From: Cristatella mucedo
Taxonomy: Eukaryota > Bryozoa > Phylactolaemata > Cristatellidae
Length of the DNA stretch: 64,000 bases
NCBI GenBank assembly: GCA_009760855.2
Contig: WPIO01000062.1
Coordinates: forward strand, 2,463,715-2,527,714
Direction of reading: 5' to 3'
The position numbers were made by a program, and so were the translations under genes. Under the pieces are notes generated by a model that saw only the letters and a list, made by a program, of their open reading frames with translations, did not search any database and was not told the origin of the DNA. Positions within the stretch are counted from its first letter, which is position 1; each line of letters opens with the position of its first letter. Below, piece after piece: positions 24,246 to 35,735 of the stretch.

Positions 24246-24985
24246 CTCTTGTGTCAAAGAAAAAGACATTTGCATCTTTTCTGCTTCTTCCTCTTGCTCC
24301 AAATGTGCTTCGTTGAAACCTAGAACGTTAGCAGAGCTCCAGTATAACAGTTAATAAGCTCACACTAATCGGCAGAGCAGCAGCCTATAAAACTGACACA
24401 CATTAAGTGGCTTGCTGAAACAACAAGGCAATGCCCGGAGAGTTACCAGGGGGAATGGTCGCACCAGCCACTTTTAGGTGAGATAGCATATGCTGGTTTA
24501 TACTGGATCCATTATAGGCTGTTAAATCAGCTGCACTGGCATTGCTTAGGGTCTGAACCCAACATACAAGACTCGGATGAAGCGACGATGGGATCTTATA
24601 CTACTCCTCCCTATATCCGGGAGGGGTAGATAAGTGATTGTGAAGTGTTTAGGGAAATGTTGCTAGAGAGCTCAACTTTGGTTTTGGAAGGCTAATGAGG
24701 ATAATAAAAAGCTAACCAACTTCCCCCCAATGTTGAAGGGCTACAACCTCAGTGACACTCAGTAATCAATGCTAAGAAGATTCAGTTTTGCATCTGATTC
24801 ATTAAATATGGATATAATCAGGCTGCGGGTGTCAAGTGCTGCTAGGCCTAAATACAGCACACATACAGTAAACCACAAACAGAATCTCAAGAATTCATAA
24901 TTAATTAATAATCAGCTATAATTAGCTTCAAATAACTCAAGACGTTTAACGAAACGGAACAGATGACATAAAAATCTGCAAGATG
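24246..24985. other. No recognised feature
   Basis: Intergenic-looking sequence; only a short SINE-tail-like GGCTGTTAAATCAGCTGCAC near 24527. Confidence 0.4.
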
Positions 24986-25500
24986 AAAGACTATAAGCCG
25001 GTTAGGCTCTCCTGCCTCTATACCATTGAGACTGTTAAATCAGCTAATAATTTCATAAGGGTCGAGCTGTCATTTTACCATGGGAACCGAGCCAGCTAGA
25101 TCAATAAATTGCTCCAATGCATTGATTCACTCAGTTAATGACTGCATATATCTGCGAGTGCTGATTTTAACGGCAGCAATCAAATCCTTAGAAATGTATT
25201 TATCTGGAAACTTGCCGAGCTTCCAGCATGCTCTCCAGTTGCTCACGGCTAGCAGGGATGACCAGCTTTTAAAAAAGAGAGCTGAACTCAGACCTAATGC
25301 TGCTTTCCTGAGGCTATAATATCTGGGAACATCTCTTGTAGCAATTCAGTATAACCAAGCGGGGAAACATTGCACACACCACGTCAGTTACGGCTGGCCG
25401 AACAGGCTGGCACATCAGCAGAATATTAAACGACCGACTTTGACTAAATTCAGCCTACCTGCAACCATCGCACATCAGCTTTGTGATCGTGGCATTGCCT
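24986..25500 (-). repeat. Dispersed repeat D3, copy 1
   Basis: Aligns with 55690-56190 over about 450 bp (CTCCAGTTGCTCACGGCTAG, CAGGGATGACCAGC, CTAATGCTGCTTTCCTGAG) and, over about 110 bp, with 38495-38620 in the TRAF intron. The minus strands of the two long copies and the plus strand at 38495 give related peptides around RPAxxxVVxAxxPAWQKSI. Family unknown. Confidence 0.65.
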
Positions 25501-25517
25501 ATTCAGGTTTGTAGTAT

Positions 25518-26250
25518 TGTAACCGGGTTCTAGGGGTCAAAGGCTAATTCCCGCCAAACCTGCCATACTCCGGCCAAGCTGCCGCTCGCCATGCCGCCGA
25601 GCTAGGGTAAGACGAGCGGCCGTCAAGTTAAACATCTTTATAATAACGCATGCGCCAACAACAGCAGGGGAACTAAACAAGTCTACAGGGAGGATCCTAT
25701 ACATTATACACTATGGGAGCGCAAGATGACGCAGCAAGCGCGAACAAACGTGTTAGTTGGGGTCAGTCGGCTTCAGCGGTCCTGTCGTTGTACCGACTCC
25801 GAGTCTAACAGTACAAGCGTACGCCGTCCAAAACCCGGCTGGCTGAGTAACTGCTGGCTAGTCCGAGTCGACAACTACCACGGTCGTAAGCTTCCACCGA
25901 AAGACGCCAACACACGGGGGTCACGAACACGCTACACGGGGAACGCGGTATTAACAAGTCAACAACGAGCGAGCTATCCAGCTCCACTCGGGCCTTGGGT
26001 ACTCGTTCCCTTGCGTGCGTGGCAGCATCGCCGGAGCACGCCTGCACAAATCTAGGTGGATAACTCGGCGAGACCGGGAGCCTCCGACACCACAACTTAC
26101 TTGGCCAGCTTCCCGTACCCAAGAGCCCCGGTGACCTCACGTCACCGCATACATCCGGCCATGCCGTAGGGTCCGACCCCGGCCTAGCCGGTGACCCTAA
26201 CTCTCACTATAGCCGTGCGGTCCCTGCCAACCGAACCCAGCCTGGGTACA
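25518..26250 (-). mobile_element. Solo LTR, family A
   Basis: 733 bp in reverse orientation: TGTAACCGGGTTC at the left, GCCTGGGTACA at the right. It is flanked by a perfect 4-bp duplication gtat (25514-25517, 26251-26254). Confidence 0.93.
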
Positions 26251-26529
26251 GTATTATCTTTCATCTCACTAATCTCCTACAAGCCAGTTAGTACGCAAAC
26301 GAAAGTCAGCTTTTTGGTGGCACTCACGTAGATGCACGTTGCGTGTTTTAAAAACTCATGCAGAAATCTTTAGATTACACCGCATACGAAGGATTTCTAA
26401 AAGTTGGGGGACTGCTACTACCGGCTTTGTGGCTACTAACCTGGGCATCAAAAGCAGTGTTCATAGCAGAATGCCGTATTAGCTGCTTAGGTATTGAGTG
26501 CGCTATAAACAAAACTCCAGCATAACAAC

Positions 26530-26692
26530 CACAAAATAGGTAAGGCGGATGCTTTTAACGACCTCTTCCCGAGGTCGTGGGTTCGAATCCTGTGGTGGGC
26601 CGTATCGCAGCTGCAAGCGGTGGTGATAGCCGTCAAGGCTCTTCTGTCGCTATACAAAAATAGGCTGTTAAATCAGCTTGTATTTATTTATT
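26530..26692 (+). mobile_element. SINE1, near-complete copy
   Basis: AGGTAAGGCGGATGCTTTTA, B box GGTTCGAATCCTGTGG, GCGGTGGTGATAGCCGTCAA body and GGCTGTTAAATCAGCTTGTA tail with T-rich end. Confidence 0.88.
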
Positions 26693-26995
26693 TGTGGAGT
26701 TACAGACGGAAATACATCAAATGGGCGCTGCAGCTAAAGGTTAGCATTATGGCCAGTTGCCCCCCCCCCCCGCAGCCATGGAATCCCCAGCGCTGGTCAG
26801 GTAATTTGCTTGGGGTGCGAAAAATGTCGCATCGCCTTCATATTTCACTACAGTATCAGCGGTCAACAACCGCAATATTTATTTAAAAGACACGATGCAA
26901 TTTTTCGGCTGTTAAAACGTAAGTTGAAGGGCCCCCAACTTGCACGGCCGTTTTTTTTTATGCGCGTTGACTTGGGGGAAAACCCAGGGTAACCC
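26693..26995 (+). repeat. Dispersed repeat D4, copy 1
   Basis: Related to 51245-51700 and 58690-59160. Shared order: GTTACAGACGG, CCAGTTGCCCCC, CAGGTAATTTGCTTGGGGT, TCGCATCGCCTTCATATTTC, AAAACCCAGGGT. Function unknown. Confidence 0.65.
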
Positions 26996-27295
26996 TCTCA
27001 GTATATATCTGTATATATATCCCAACGTTTGCCCAGTTTCTCTCGTGAGTTTTCCTCTCGTTAGATCGATACGGTACGTAGAGCTACGTGTGCAACGATG
27101 TTTTTGCGTTTATTTGTGTTACTGCGACATTCCAAACCCTGAACTGTTGAACCGTATGGGCTGCTACTGTGTTCGGCTGTGGCTCCTGGCTGATGTTGAG
27201 CCGGGAGTTTCATCTAAGGGCGAATGATGCAAGACTGTCGCCATATCCACGTCAGGAAAAGACCCGTCACTAATGTAAAATTATGGCGCAAAATC
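26996..27295. other. No recognised feature
   Basis: No exon or repeat could be identified. TATA-like runs at 27000-27020 are part of a short TATATC repeat. Confidence 0.4.
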
Positions 27296-27570
27296 AGTGT
27301 TTATTTAAACGGACTAAGCGGTTGCTCAATGAGTGGAAATAGGACATAATGCCGTCGTGTGTGACGTTTGGGAACCTAGGAGTAGCGAACGGCTCAGGTC
27401 GATGCTCTGCTCTATGGGCACAGGGAAGGCAAACACCCACTGCAACTCTGGCTTTACGACTTGGTTCTGGAAAGACAGCTCGGGGCTCCAGCATGCTCGG
27501 CCGCCTTGGTCGTTTGTGCTGTGTAAGCTTTTCTGAGCACATGACGATAGTTTAAAGGTTCACACAACCG
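27296..27570 (+). repeat. Dispersed repeat D5, copy 1
   Basis: Matches 52450-52735 with blocks TTCTGGAAAGACAGCTCGGG, GCTCCAGCATGCTCGGCCGC and CCTTGGTCG. The pair could derive from a CpG-containing promoter or element; no coding similarity was recognised. Confidence 0.65.
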
Positions 27571-27579
27571 GTGAAAATG

Positions 27580-28283
27580 GTTATTCTGTTTTCTCGCAGT
27601 ATTTCTTTAGGGTGTGAGTTGTTTTGCCCCGAAGCCCCTGAAAATAAGGATTCAGTTTTTATTGGAGATTGTTTACTGTGTGATGGCTGTTAGCCTGCAG
27701 CCATTGTACCTACCCCTTTGCAGCTAGGACTTAGTGCATGCACATTGTAGGAGTAGGGAAATCAGAAGCTTCATTGACTGAAGCTGCAGCTTTTTCTGAC
27801 GTACAATTACGTGGTACTGTAGATTGCATAATGTACATGTTATCTACCATATTATGCTTGTTGGCGATGTGCATGTTGCAACTCACCATGTGCTCATGCT
27901 TCTGTTACAGCATATGCAAAGTTGCTAGAATGTGATTACGTTCTATGAGGGTGCTATGCAAATGTATTATTTTTTTGATATTACTAGATTTGTGTGAGTG
28001 TAGTCTTTTACTCATCTTGTTCTGTCATTGCTGTTTTACTAACACGTTTCTCATTTTAAGAGTACCTTACCGAACATCGAGTCTGTCTTTGTCTGGCGGT
28101 TGATCAACCGAACGCACCTAAAAACCTGGCAGGTATAGTGCAGCAATTCCATTCTTTTTTTCCATTTTGTTTTGAATGCGTGCTTATGTGCTGTTTTGTT
28201 TTTGTTGTACAAACAGTCTACAGTTATTGACTTTATTGACTTTTCATATCAGCACATACAGTGTAGGTAAAGTTGTTGTGATG
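27580..28283 (+). repeat. Dispersed repeat D6, copy 1
   Basis: Matches 55130-55640 and 60415-61510. Shared: GATTCAGTTTTTATTGGAGA, TTGTTTACTG, TTAGCCTGCAGCCA, then a LINE-like tail (GCTAGAATGTGATTACGTTC, GGTGCTATGCAAATGTATT), a TGCTGTTTTGTTTTTGTTGT block and TTATTGACTT. The tail suggests mobilisation by the CR1/L2-type LINE machinery. Confidence 0.7.
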
Positions 28284-28616
28284 GCACACTAGGTAAGGCG
28301 GTTGCTTTTCATGACTTCGGTCCCGAGTCGTTGGTTCGAATCCTTCGATGAGCGATCCTGCTGCTGCAAGCTTTAATAATAATAATAATACACCTGATAA
28401 AGCGCCCTCAGAGAACTCAATCTCCTTCTAGGCGCTTTACATTTGCTGCAAAGGGAAATGCAATTGAATGGTAAGTAAAATCATGCTTGAAAAACAAACA
28501 CAATGAATAATATGGTTAGGGGTGACATGCACAGGGTCAGCATGCAACTTTGGTGATAGCCTTTAAGGCACTAATGCTGCTATACAAAAAGAGGCCGTCA
28601 AATCAGCTAGTATTTT
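28284..28616 (+). mobile_element. SINE1 split by a minus-strand LINE tail
   Basis: Head at 28284-28372 (GGTAAGGCGGTTGCTTTTCA, B box GGTTCGAATCC) and tail at 28546-28616 (GGCCGTCAAATCAGCTAGTA plus T run) are the two halves of one SINE1. Between them lies a minus-strand LINE 3' fragment. Confidence 0.87.
28373..28545 (-). mobile_element. CR1/L2-like LINE 3' end nested in SINE1
   Basis: AAT microsatellite, GCGCCCTCAGAGAACTCAAT, CTAGGCGCTTTACATTTGCT and about 100 bp of 3' UTR, in reverse. It ends at CATGCAACTT where the SINE resumes. Shows LINE activity after SINE1 insertion. Confidence 0.88.
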
Positions 28617-28649
28617 TTTCTTCAAGGTTCTCTCACTTATAGATGCCAC

Positions 28650-28865
28650 CATCCCCCTTTGGCCTGCTTAGATGCCTCGTAGTTACGGCTTTACTTGTAT
28701 CGTACTACCCATTATTTAAGTCGTTCTTCTGGTCCTCTAGGAAACCTCAAATCGTATGGAGACAATGCCTTCATTATGTATTCTCCCAAAGCCTGGAACT
28801 TACTTCCGAGTGACGTCACAGCACTCCCTGATGACTACATTGAAACGAGAATACCGAATTCCTTA
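28650..28865 (+). mobile_element. CR1/L2-like LINE relic
   Basis: Plus-strand frame reads LGNLKSYGDNAFIMYSPKAW and NLLPSDVTALPDDY, equivalent to NLKSFGDRAFSSYAPxAWNSLP of better copies. Both ends are decayed. Confidence 0.72.
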
Positions 28866-29860
28866 CTGGGTACAAAAGTAAGCCAACCGTTGTGTAACCT
28901 AGTCAAGGGGTATGCGCCATTTCCTGGTGACCTCCCCTCGTCCTGGTTACGCTGCCTCCTTGTCACATGGCTGTTGGCAAACGAGCATTTGTAGAACGAC
29001 AGTTTCTTTCCTCTCTTGTTCCTTCAAATGTGACTTCGCTGCAAAGTGCAGCAAAGTCACATTTGTCAACAGCAAGAGGGGAATCGGACCATTTTTCTGC
29101 AGAACCCTAGTGACAGCACACTAGAGTGGAAACAGGGACTGCTAGGTCTGTCAGCTGCTCTTGTTTACGAGGAAACACCTGCTCACCGGTGCCTAACGTG
29201 CACCGTGGACTGTCAGTATCGTCAGTAGTGCCCCTACGGTCAACATAAAATGGGGTAGTGAGAGCAAAGCACTGGCTCCAAAGCTCCTGGACAGGATACA
29301 TTCGTCTCTTGTTCGTCAGTGGTCTGCCGTGTTGTCCTGAAACGACATAGTTCTGAATGCAAATGCTGAGCGACAGGGACGACTCCTTGCTGAAGTCACT
29401 TCACCTCATCACTTGAAGACTTTCAACCGACTGCCGAAAACCAATTTCTTCTAATCCAGCTTGGTCAAAGGGCAGGCTTTGCCCAGCTGGTGGTCTCCCA
29501 GGGGGAGGGGGAGGGCTATCGGATATCAAACGTCTGGAACTAGTGAAGCCCGCTAGAGTGAATATGTTCCTAATGACTGCTTGGGTCCCGACTTTAATCA
29601 TGACAGCTTCTAAACTGTTGTGTACTGTGTCGACCCCTCAGCATTCGGAGCCACTCGAAGAGATCCTCTGCATGCGAACAATGGCTTTGGAAACCCTTAA
29701 ACCCAAGAGATTTTAATTATACCAAGTGATCCCTTTTATACTCAGTCTGGTTTTGCTGCTGCAACTGACTGGCTCAATCCATTTAGCACACGGGTAACAC
29801 GCGAGTCGTTAAACTATTATCTAATGCAGTTTGCAATATGCTTAATGCCATTTCCTGCTT
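28866..29860. other. No recognised feature
   Basis: About 1 kb without a feature I can name. A short imperfect hairpin (AATGTGACTTCGCTGCAAAG and AGCAAAGTCACATTTG, 29026-29065) is visible. The upstream RING exon expected for the TRAF gene was sought here and not found. Confidence 0.4.
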
Positions 29861-29864
29861 TTAC

Positions 29865-30692
29865 AAAAATTTTCCTCCTGCGAGACCTCAGGAAGAGAAA
29901 ATATCAACATTCTGAAACCACGTCAGGTTGCAAATGCTAGTCCCTAATGTTTGGAATGAGATGCAACAGCCAAATGACTATTCGAAAACCTTGATTCTGC
30001 CACCTCCTGCTTTAACAGTGATCAGCGCGGACAGTCAGCTCCTTACTTTCTCATTGGCCGACCTAAAGGTGGCCTTTGCTACTAAAAAAGAAAGTTAAAA
30101 TATATGCTCTTGCCATTGCAATTGAATGCGCACCACTCTTGAACCATCCAAAGGCTTAGCACTTTGCCCATTTCAGCCTGCTGACTTCAAACTGCTTTGC
30201 TCAGCCATGGGGCCATCTTTGCCAGTCGCTGCCCGAAGCTCGAACTGGCCAGCCGACGACTTGCCATTTGCTGATTAACTCTGCCGCCTTCATTCGCCTT
30301 TCAGTTCCTGTGAGAGCCAGTTGAGCTAGCTTTCCTAGGGGACACTGCCGTGTTTTGTCTAAATGAAATATTCCTGGGCTGTTGCTAGTCGTTCAAGGCC
30401 CTATGATGCATCTGTATTAGGCTTGAACCCCACCAGGCATAGTAAGCCTGGCTTAATTTCACACAGCTCTCATTCCAAGGAGACGAGCGTTCGTGCTATT
30501 TCTAATTTCTATTTTTCAAAGTTGTAGCAACGTCCTCGGTCTGAGCCCAGGAGGTAAGGTAGTAGCTCTTCACGACCCAGGTCGCAGGCTCGAGTCGTGC
30601 AGTGGGCGATCCTTTATTTCCCTCAGCAAGTGGTGGTAGTAGCTCTCAAAGGCTCTTACGTCCCACCGTAAATGAGGCTGCTAAATCAGCTA
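29865..30692 (+). repeat. Repeat E, divergent third copy, ending in a SINE1-like module
   Basis: Aligns with 62990-63815: GAGATGCAACAGCCAAATGA, CCTAAAGGTGGCCTTTGCTA, AATATATGCTCTTGCCATTG, ACGACTTGCCATTTGCTGAT and GTTGCTAGTCGTTCAAGGCC. The last 148 bp (30545-30692) is a SINE1 module with CTCTTCACGACC, GGCTCGAGTCG and GGCTGCTAAATCAGCTAA. Having the same SINE in the same place in all three E copies means it was present before E spread. Confidence 0.8.
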
Positions 30693-30817
30693 AACAAAAA
30701 TTTGGCTTCTTGCGTGTTGAAAGTCAGCCGATGACATTTCCCCCTCTCTTGGTGCTCGGCACCTTCGTAGTCCTACTGCCTTCGGTTGTTAAGCCGAAAT
30801 GCATTTTTTGTTTGTAG

Positions 30818-31043
30818 GGTGTGCGGTGCTTGTGTGGACAAGAATTTTGCCTCAGGGCAGGCCAGTGTGCCTTGCCCCTTGGTCGGTACGCCTCATGAGT
30901 ATGACGACTGTACAAATGATGGTTGGATCAAGGATCAGATCTTCCCCGACAACCATGCGAAAAAGCAGGTTATGAAACTTCGTGTGCACTGCACCCACCA
31001 GTCATTCGGCTGCACTGAGACACCTGCATATGGAGACTTTTCG
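30818..31043 (+). CDS. TRAF2/TRAF3-like adaptor, exon with RING end and first TRAF zinc finger
   Basis: First recognised exon of a TNF-receptor-associated-factor gene, a cytoplasmic adaptor (often a RING E3 ligase) in TNF-receptor/IL-1-type signalling. Acceptor tttgtag, 1 + 75 codons, donor GTATGC. It reads VCGACVDKNF (second half of a RING finger, normally after CGHR), DGWIKDQIFPDNHAKKQVMK (the TRAF FPDNxxKxxI signature) and LRVHCTHQSFGC (start of the TRAF zinc fingers). The exon begins in phase 2, so a coding exon for the first RING half must lie upstream; I could not find it in 26250-30800. TRAF2/3/5 subclass is suggested by the MATH exons; exact orthology is open. Confidence 0.9.
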
Positions 31044-31335
31044 GTATGCAGACAGAGCACAGAGTGATTGCTTGGTGCTTGAAAGGTCATTGTGTTCTCA
31101 ACTGTACAATGTGCGGTATAGTGACAGGAAGCTTTACCGTGGGTGCTTTCTTATCAATGCCTGCCGAGGCTTGTGCTTATCCAACTGTTCAGGCGCTGAC
31201 CATGCTGTCTGCACACATCACTGCTGTGGTGGTCAGGGTATCCAGTGCACCGACGGCTTGCCAGGGCTCTGAATGCCCTTAGGAAAGTCTTACCGAGCTG
31301 TAAGCCTTTCAAATCTAGGCTATGAGGAAAGCGTA

Positions 31336-31579
<244 letters not shown>

Positions 31580-31949
31580 AGCAAAACGAAGCCATGAGTG
31601 CTTGGAATGACATTGACCCTGCTTACTTTCGACAGTCATCCCAAGATCTTTTTTTTTTCTTCATCTGTGACCCTTTAGAGTTATAAGAGACTCGCCGGCT
31701 GAAAAACTATGGTACTTTCTAACGTGATGCTCCTTTTCCATCTCTTTCGCAGCTGCTCTATTAGTTTTAAACATTAAGATTGTCTTACCGCATGGTTCTT
31801 ATGCCTGCTTAGGTGCATTCATCATTAGCAGTGTCTTGAATCTTTCTACAGCTGAGAGTGTCTTTTGTGGCCACGGTCGTATTGCAGCTAATGAACCTGG
31901 CCATGGAAACATTAATTATTAAATATATAATTATATGTATAATTCATTT

Positions 31950-32032
31950 GTATAGTGCCTAAAGAGAACCTAATCTCTATTCATGTACTTCACATATGTC
32001 TCGGGACTCGAGCCCACGACTCAGGTGACGTT
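31950..32032 (-). mobile_element. SINE2 3' half, relic
   Basis: On the minus strand: GGGCTCGAGTCCCGAGACAT and the tail block AATAGAGATTAGGTTCTCTT. Lies exactly between two direct duplicates. Confidence 0.78.
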
Positions 32033-32284
32033 TAGTCACCATTAGCAGTGTCTCGAATCTTTCTACAGCTGAGAGTGTCTTTTGTGGCACTTTCCACGGT
32101 CGTATTGCAGCTAATGAACCTGGCTGTAGAAACATCAATCATTGAATCCTTAATGCTCGATGTCGTAAGAGATCTCTTTGTCGAGATCCGAGTGCTTACT
32201 TTCAGATGATTAGCTGAAAATCTGCTTTGTTGCTAGTGTTGCTGCTTATGGGGTACATTTCTGACACCATCTTAACCATTTCAG

Positions 32285-32452
32285 GCACACATAGAAGCAT
32301 GCTCTTTTAAGCCAGCACCCTGCAAGTACCGGCCAAGAGGTTGCTTGGAGCCCGTTGCTCAACAGGCCAGAGATAAACATGAACAAGTATGCCGATACCG
32401 CACTATGCAGTGCCCTGACTGCAGCATTGAGTTGGTGGTCCACGAGGCAGAA
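32285..32452 (+). CDS. TRAF-like adaptor, zinc-finger exon 2
   Basis: 56 codons in phase 0 between accattTCAG and a GTAAGC donor. It reads AHIEACSFKPAPCKYRPRGC, then DKHEQVCRYRTMQCPDCSIE and LVVHEAE. The C-x(n)-C..H..C spacing (HIEAC, CKY..GC, H..VC, C..C) matches tandem zf-TRAF modules that support trimer and partner binding. No lesion is visible. Confidence 0.93.
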
Positions 32453-32536
32453 GTAAGCTATTGCTCTGCTGATACTAGGGTGTGCCATTAAAGTGCTAGA
32501 TCTTGTTAAAACACTAAAAATGATTTTTGTCCACAG

Positions 32537-32608
32537 GGTCATGCCGCCACCTGTCCGAAGAGGCAAGTTACTTGTTCAGGCTGCAAGGTTACCTACTCTC
32601 AACACAGG
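32537..32608 (+). CDS. TRAF-like adaptor, zinc-finger exon 3
   Basis: 24 codons, phase 0, acceptor ccacag and donor GTAAGG. It reads GHAATCPKRQVTCSGCKVTY and SQHR, giving the next zf-TRAF pair (C..xxC..C). The intron before it is only 84 bp, so exons 2 and 3 form a tight pair. Confidence 0.92.
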
Positions 32609-35564
32609 GTAAGGTTTGAGTCATTATAGTGTCCTCGCGTTGATGGCATCATCGTCTGACTACTTGTACCATGCTGTCGGGAAGCACATACGTTGTTTTC
32701 TATCAGTCATCTCTGACATGGTGATTTCAGCTGCATTGCTGCATCCACTTTGATGAATTTGTATTTTATTTGAATTTGCATTTTATTAGATTTTTAGGGA
32801 CTTGTTTTTGGAAGTATTGCCCTTGTGGGGTGATTGAGTGAATGACCACGTGAATGAATGGTCCTAGAGCCCCAAGGCCCAGTGGGCTTTTTTGGTGCTT
32901 TGTCATCTTGAAGGCATTAAAATGGAAGTCAGCAGCCACAGCTTTGTTAGGCTCCGGTAAGCAAGTGTGTGTATGAACTGCCAAAGTATACTAACACTTA
33001 GCTGAAGCATAAAAGAATAACTGCTAAAAATGCTCAGGCAATGAGAAAAAATGTGTATGCCTTTGATGCTGCACATTAGTCGATTTATCTATCACGTCTG
33101 TAGTTATGCAACAGCTTGCATTCATCGGATGATGAAGTGGTTCGAAGATCTGGGGCGAGGCAGTGAGTTGCTCAGCAGCAGCATGGAATCCCTGTAATGA
33201 ACAGGCTTATTGAAATATAAACTAGTTATAACTGCAAACCCAAATTTTGGTGGTTGTCAGATGACTGGAACATGGTCAAGAAAATTATTTTGTAAGACCT
33301 ATGTAAACTGGAAGTAGTACGTCGAGCTCAACAAGATAATTTACTTTAAAAAATTTCAGAGCCCGAACTGTGGTTTTCTGGTGAACTCTGTGAATATAAG
33401 CAAGTCATCTCTAAACGGACCCGGGGATAATCACTTTGAAAATTATAAAGCATTACATTTACAAAAATTGACATGCCCCTCAAATGTCCGACTGGTAGTA
33501 AAGCAAGATCATAAAAGCATAAACCCTATCGGCTGGGTGTATGTAGTCCAGCCTCCACCTCCCCCCCCCCCCAGCCCTTAGCAACCGACTGTAAGCGGCA
33601 TTCCAAGGCCCACTCCACATTTACTTGGCAGAAACACGTCTACATTAGTATGTTTACATCGGCTCACAAACCGGAAGTGACTATTGTTTGGTAAGTATAC
33701 TATCATTGGGGATAGTATATTGAGAATCTACTGTCGCCGGGCTGCCATAACTAAGGAGTCAATTACCGCTGCACCTACTGAGTCATGGGACAGCTGATAC
33801 GGTTTCTGTAGCGGGCCATAACACACGTGGCAACTGCAAGTGGTCCTTTGTCCGGCGACTGGTCAGCGTGGTGATGGAACTAGCGTGTCGTTTACTGGAA
33901 GTCGGTCTGAAAATGTTGATTCAATTCTATTCAAGGAAATTGAGGTGATTTCAAGTTCTCATTTATACCGTGTATAGTTTGATATCTGAATTGGCGAATG
34001 TGGGTGAGCCGCCCGGCTGTAGCGTTGTTTGACGGCCTGCCGAATGAGATCTATCGTGGATATGTTCTGCTTATACTATATGAGGGTCTTGTTAGGTTGG
34101 CCTATTCCTAAGATCCTTATTCATCTATTAATTGAACCGTTTTTGCGATTCATAGCGTTTCCTAGTGGTGTCGCTTGGGGTTTTCCCTTTACTTGCAAAC
34201 GACAGTCAAAAGCCTGCTATCGCTTATGTCATTGCTGCCGCTTAGCCGTTGTCATCCTTTCACTCACGTGTCGTAAAAATGTCACATGTAGGCTAATAGT
34301 GATGCAATCAACGTGAAATTTGAAATACATGCTCGTAAGTATGTACTTCCAAGTTGTATGACGACAAACATAGTAACAGTCTTGTTTTTCATCACCTACA
34401 TGCTGTGAGAGCTTACGTTGGCTTCTCTGAGTGCTTTTCCAGCAGAGGTACTCTGTACCTCATCAATTATTTTTTGTGGTGTGGGAAGCATAGAGCCGAG
34501 TGTCCTGCATCTTTTGAGGTGTTTGCCTTATTTCTAGAGTGACTGGTATTGAATCTGTTGATTTGACTTTTACGGGTCATCAGAAGGTCAACCCGGCAGC
34601 TATGTTACATCAAACGATAGTTTATGTTACCATTGTTCTTTGTGCCACTTTTCATGCGATATTGCTCTTTTTTACAATATCAATAAATGTGCTTTGAGGG
34701 ATTAATTCTTATTTGGTCGGGCACATTACTCCCACTACTGTTGGACATACCCGGTTAAAAACTTAGTATTATGGGCATGGATGATGTTCTACGAGAAATC
34801 AATGGAGCTTTTTACAAGGTGGTGTTGCCTGCTAGCATCACTTGCCATTATGAGTAAAGCAGGCAGTCCAAAACTGCAAGATTTTTTGGGGTCTTGAGTT
34901 TTTTATGGGTGTCTGTAGTGGATAAGCAAGTAAGTCTTCCAGCCTGTAGACTAATGAAGGCGATCTCGTGTTTGGGCGATATGTAGATTGGTCTCATCAG
35001 CCTGGGATTTGGTACTATGAACCGTGGGCTTGGATGATCTCACCAAATGGAGTCACCTTGGTGTAAAAGCATTACGATTTCGAGTGGTATCCCACCAAAG
35101 TAAATTGCCTCATAGCAGTCGTGCTCTTAAGACATGTGACTCGTATACCTGTATAGAAACTGAATAAACTGCCCAGGGCATGGAAACCACGTACCTTTGA
35201 TTCGGCTGCTGAATCAGCAGACACTGCCTGTTAGATATACATAGCCTCCAGTTTTAGTCGATAAGCTATGTGAATAATGCTCCTATTTTTGATATGCTGA
35301 ATTATTGAAAATGTGTCACTTCCATCGAGAATGGTCGTCTTGGAAACGGGCTGATTAGGGTATCTGCTTATCTAGTGCTGCTGTTTTAGCCACTGAGATT
35401 CGCAGAGATTTAGTAGTTCATTTTCCTTAGCAGCAAAGGAAATGAAGGGACTCGAGTTCGTGTCAAAGCTCTGTCCAAAACTTTTCAGCAACCTGCACTT
35501 ACTACCACCGTTCACACTTCTATCAGGATGCAAATCAACTGTAGAAATTAGAAGTAAATGTTAG

Positions 35565-35735
35565 ATGATTTAACAGGCTTCACTTATATGGCAGGCAGAG
35601 AGGAGCCTTGGCGGTTGTCGTCCCACTTACCCACTTTCTGGGTTGTTGCCCACAGCCTCAAACTAATGCCCTGGGTCGTGAATGGCTAATTCCTTACGCA
35701 AAGCTTTAGACCAAGGGGCAGGCTAAGCATTCATC
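35565..35735 (-). mobile_element. SINE1, decayed copy in TRAF intron
   Basis: Minus strand shows ATTCACGACCCAGG, a decayed B box, GACGACAACCGCCAAGGCTC and GCCTGTTAAATCATC. Confidence 0.68.

Noticed and set aside
33361-33580. Possible extra TRAF exon after a ttcag (SPNCGFLVNSVN...)
   Set aside because: The zinc-finger series is already complete and in phase without it; no good donor follows.
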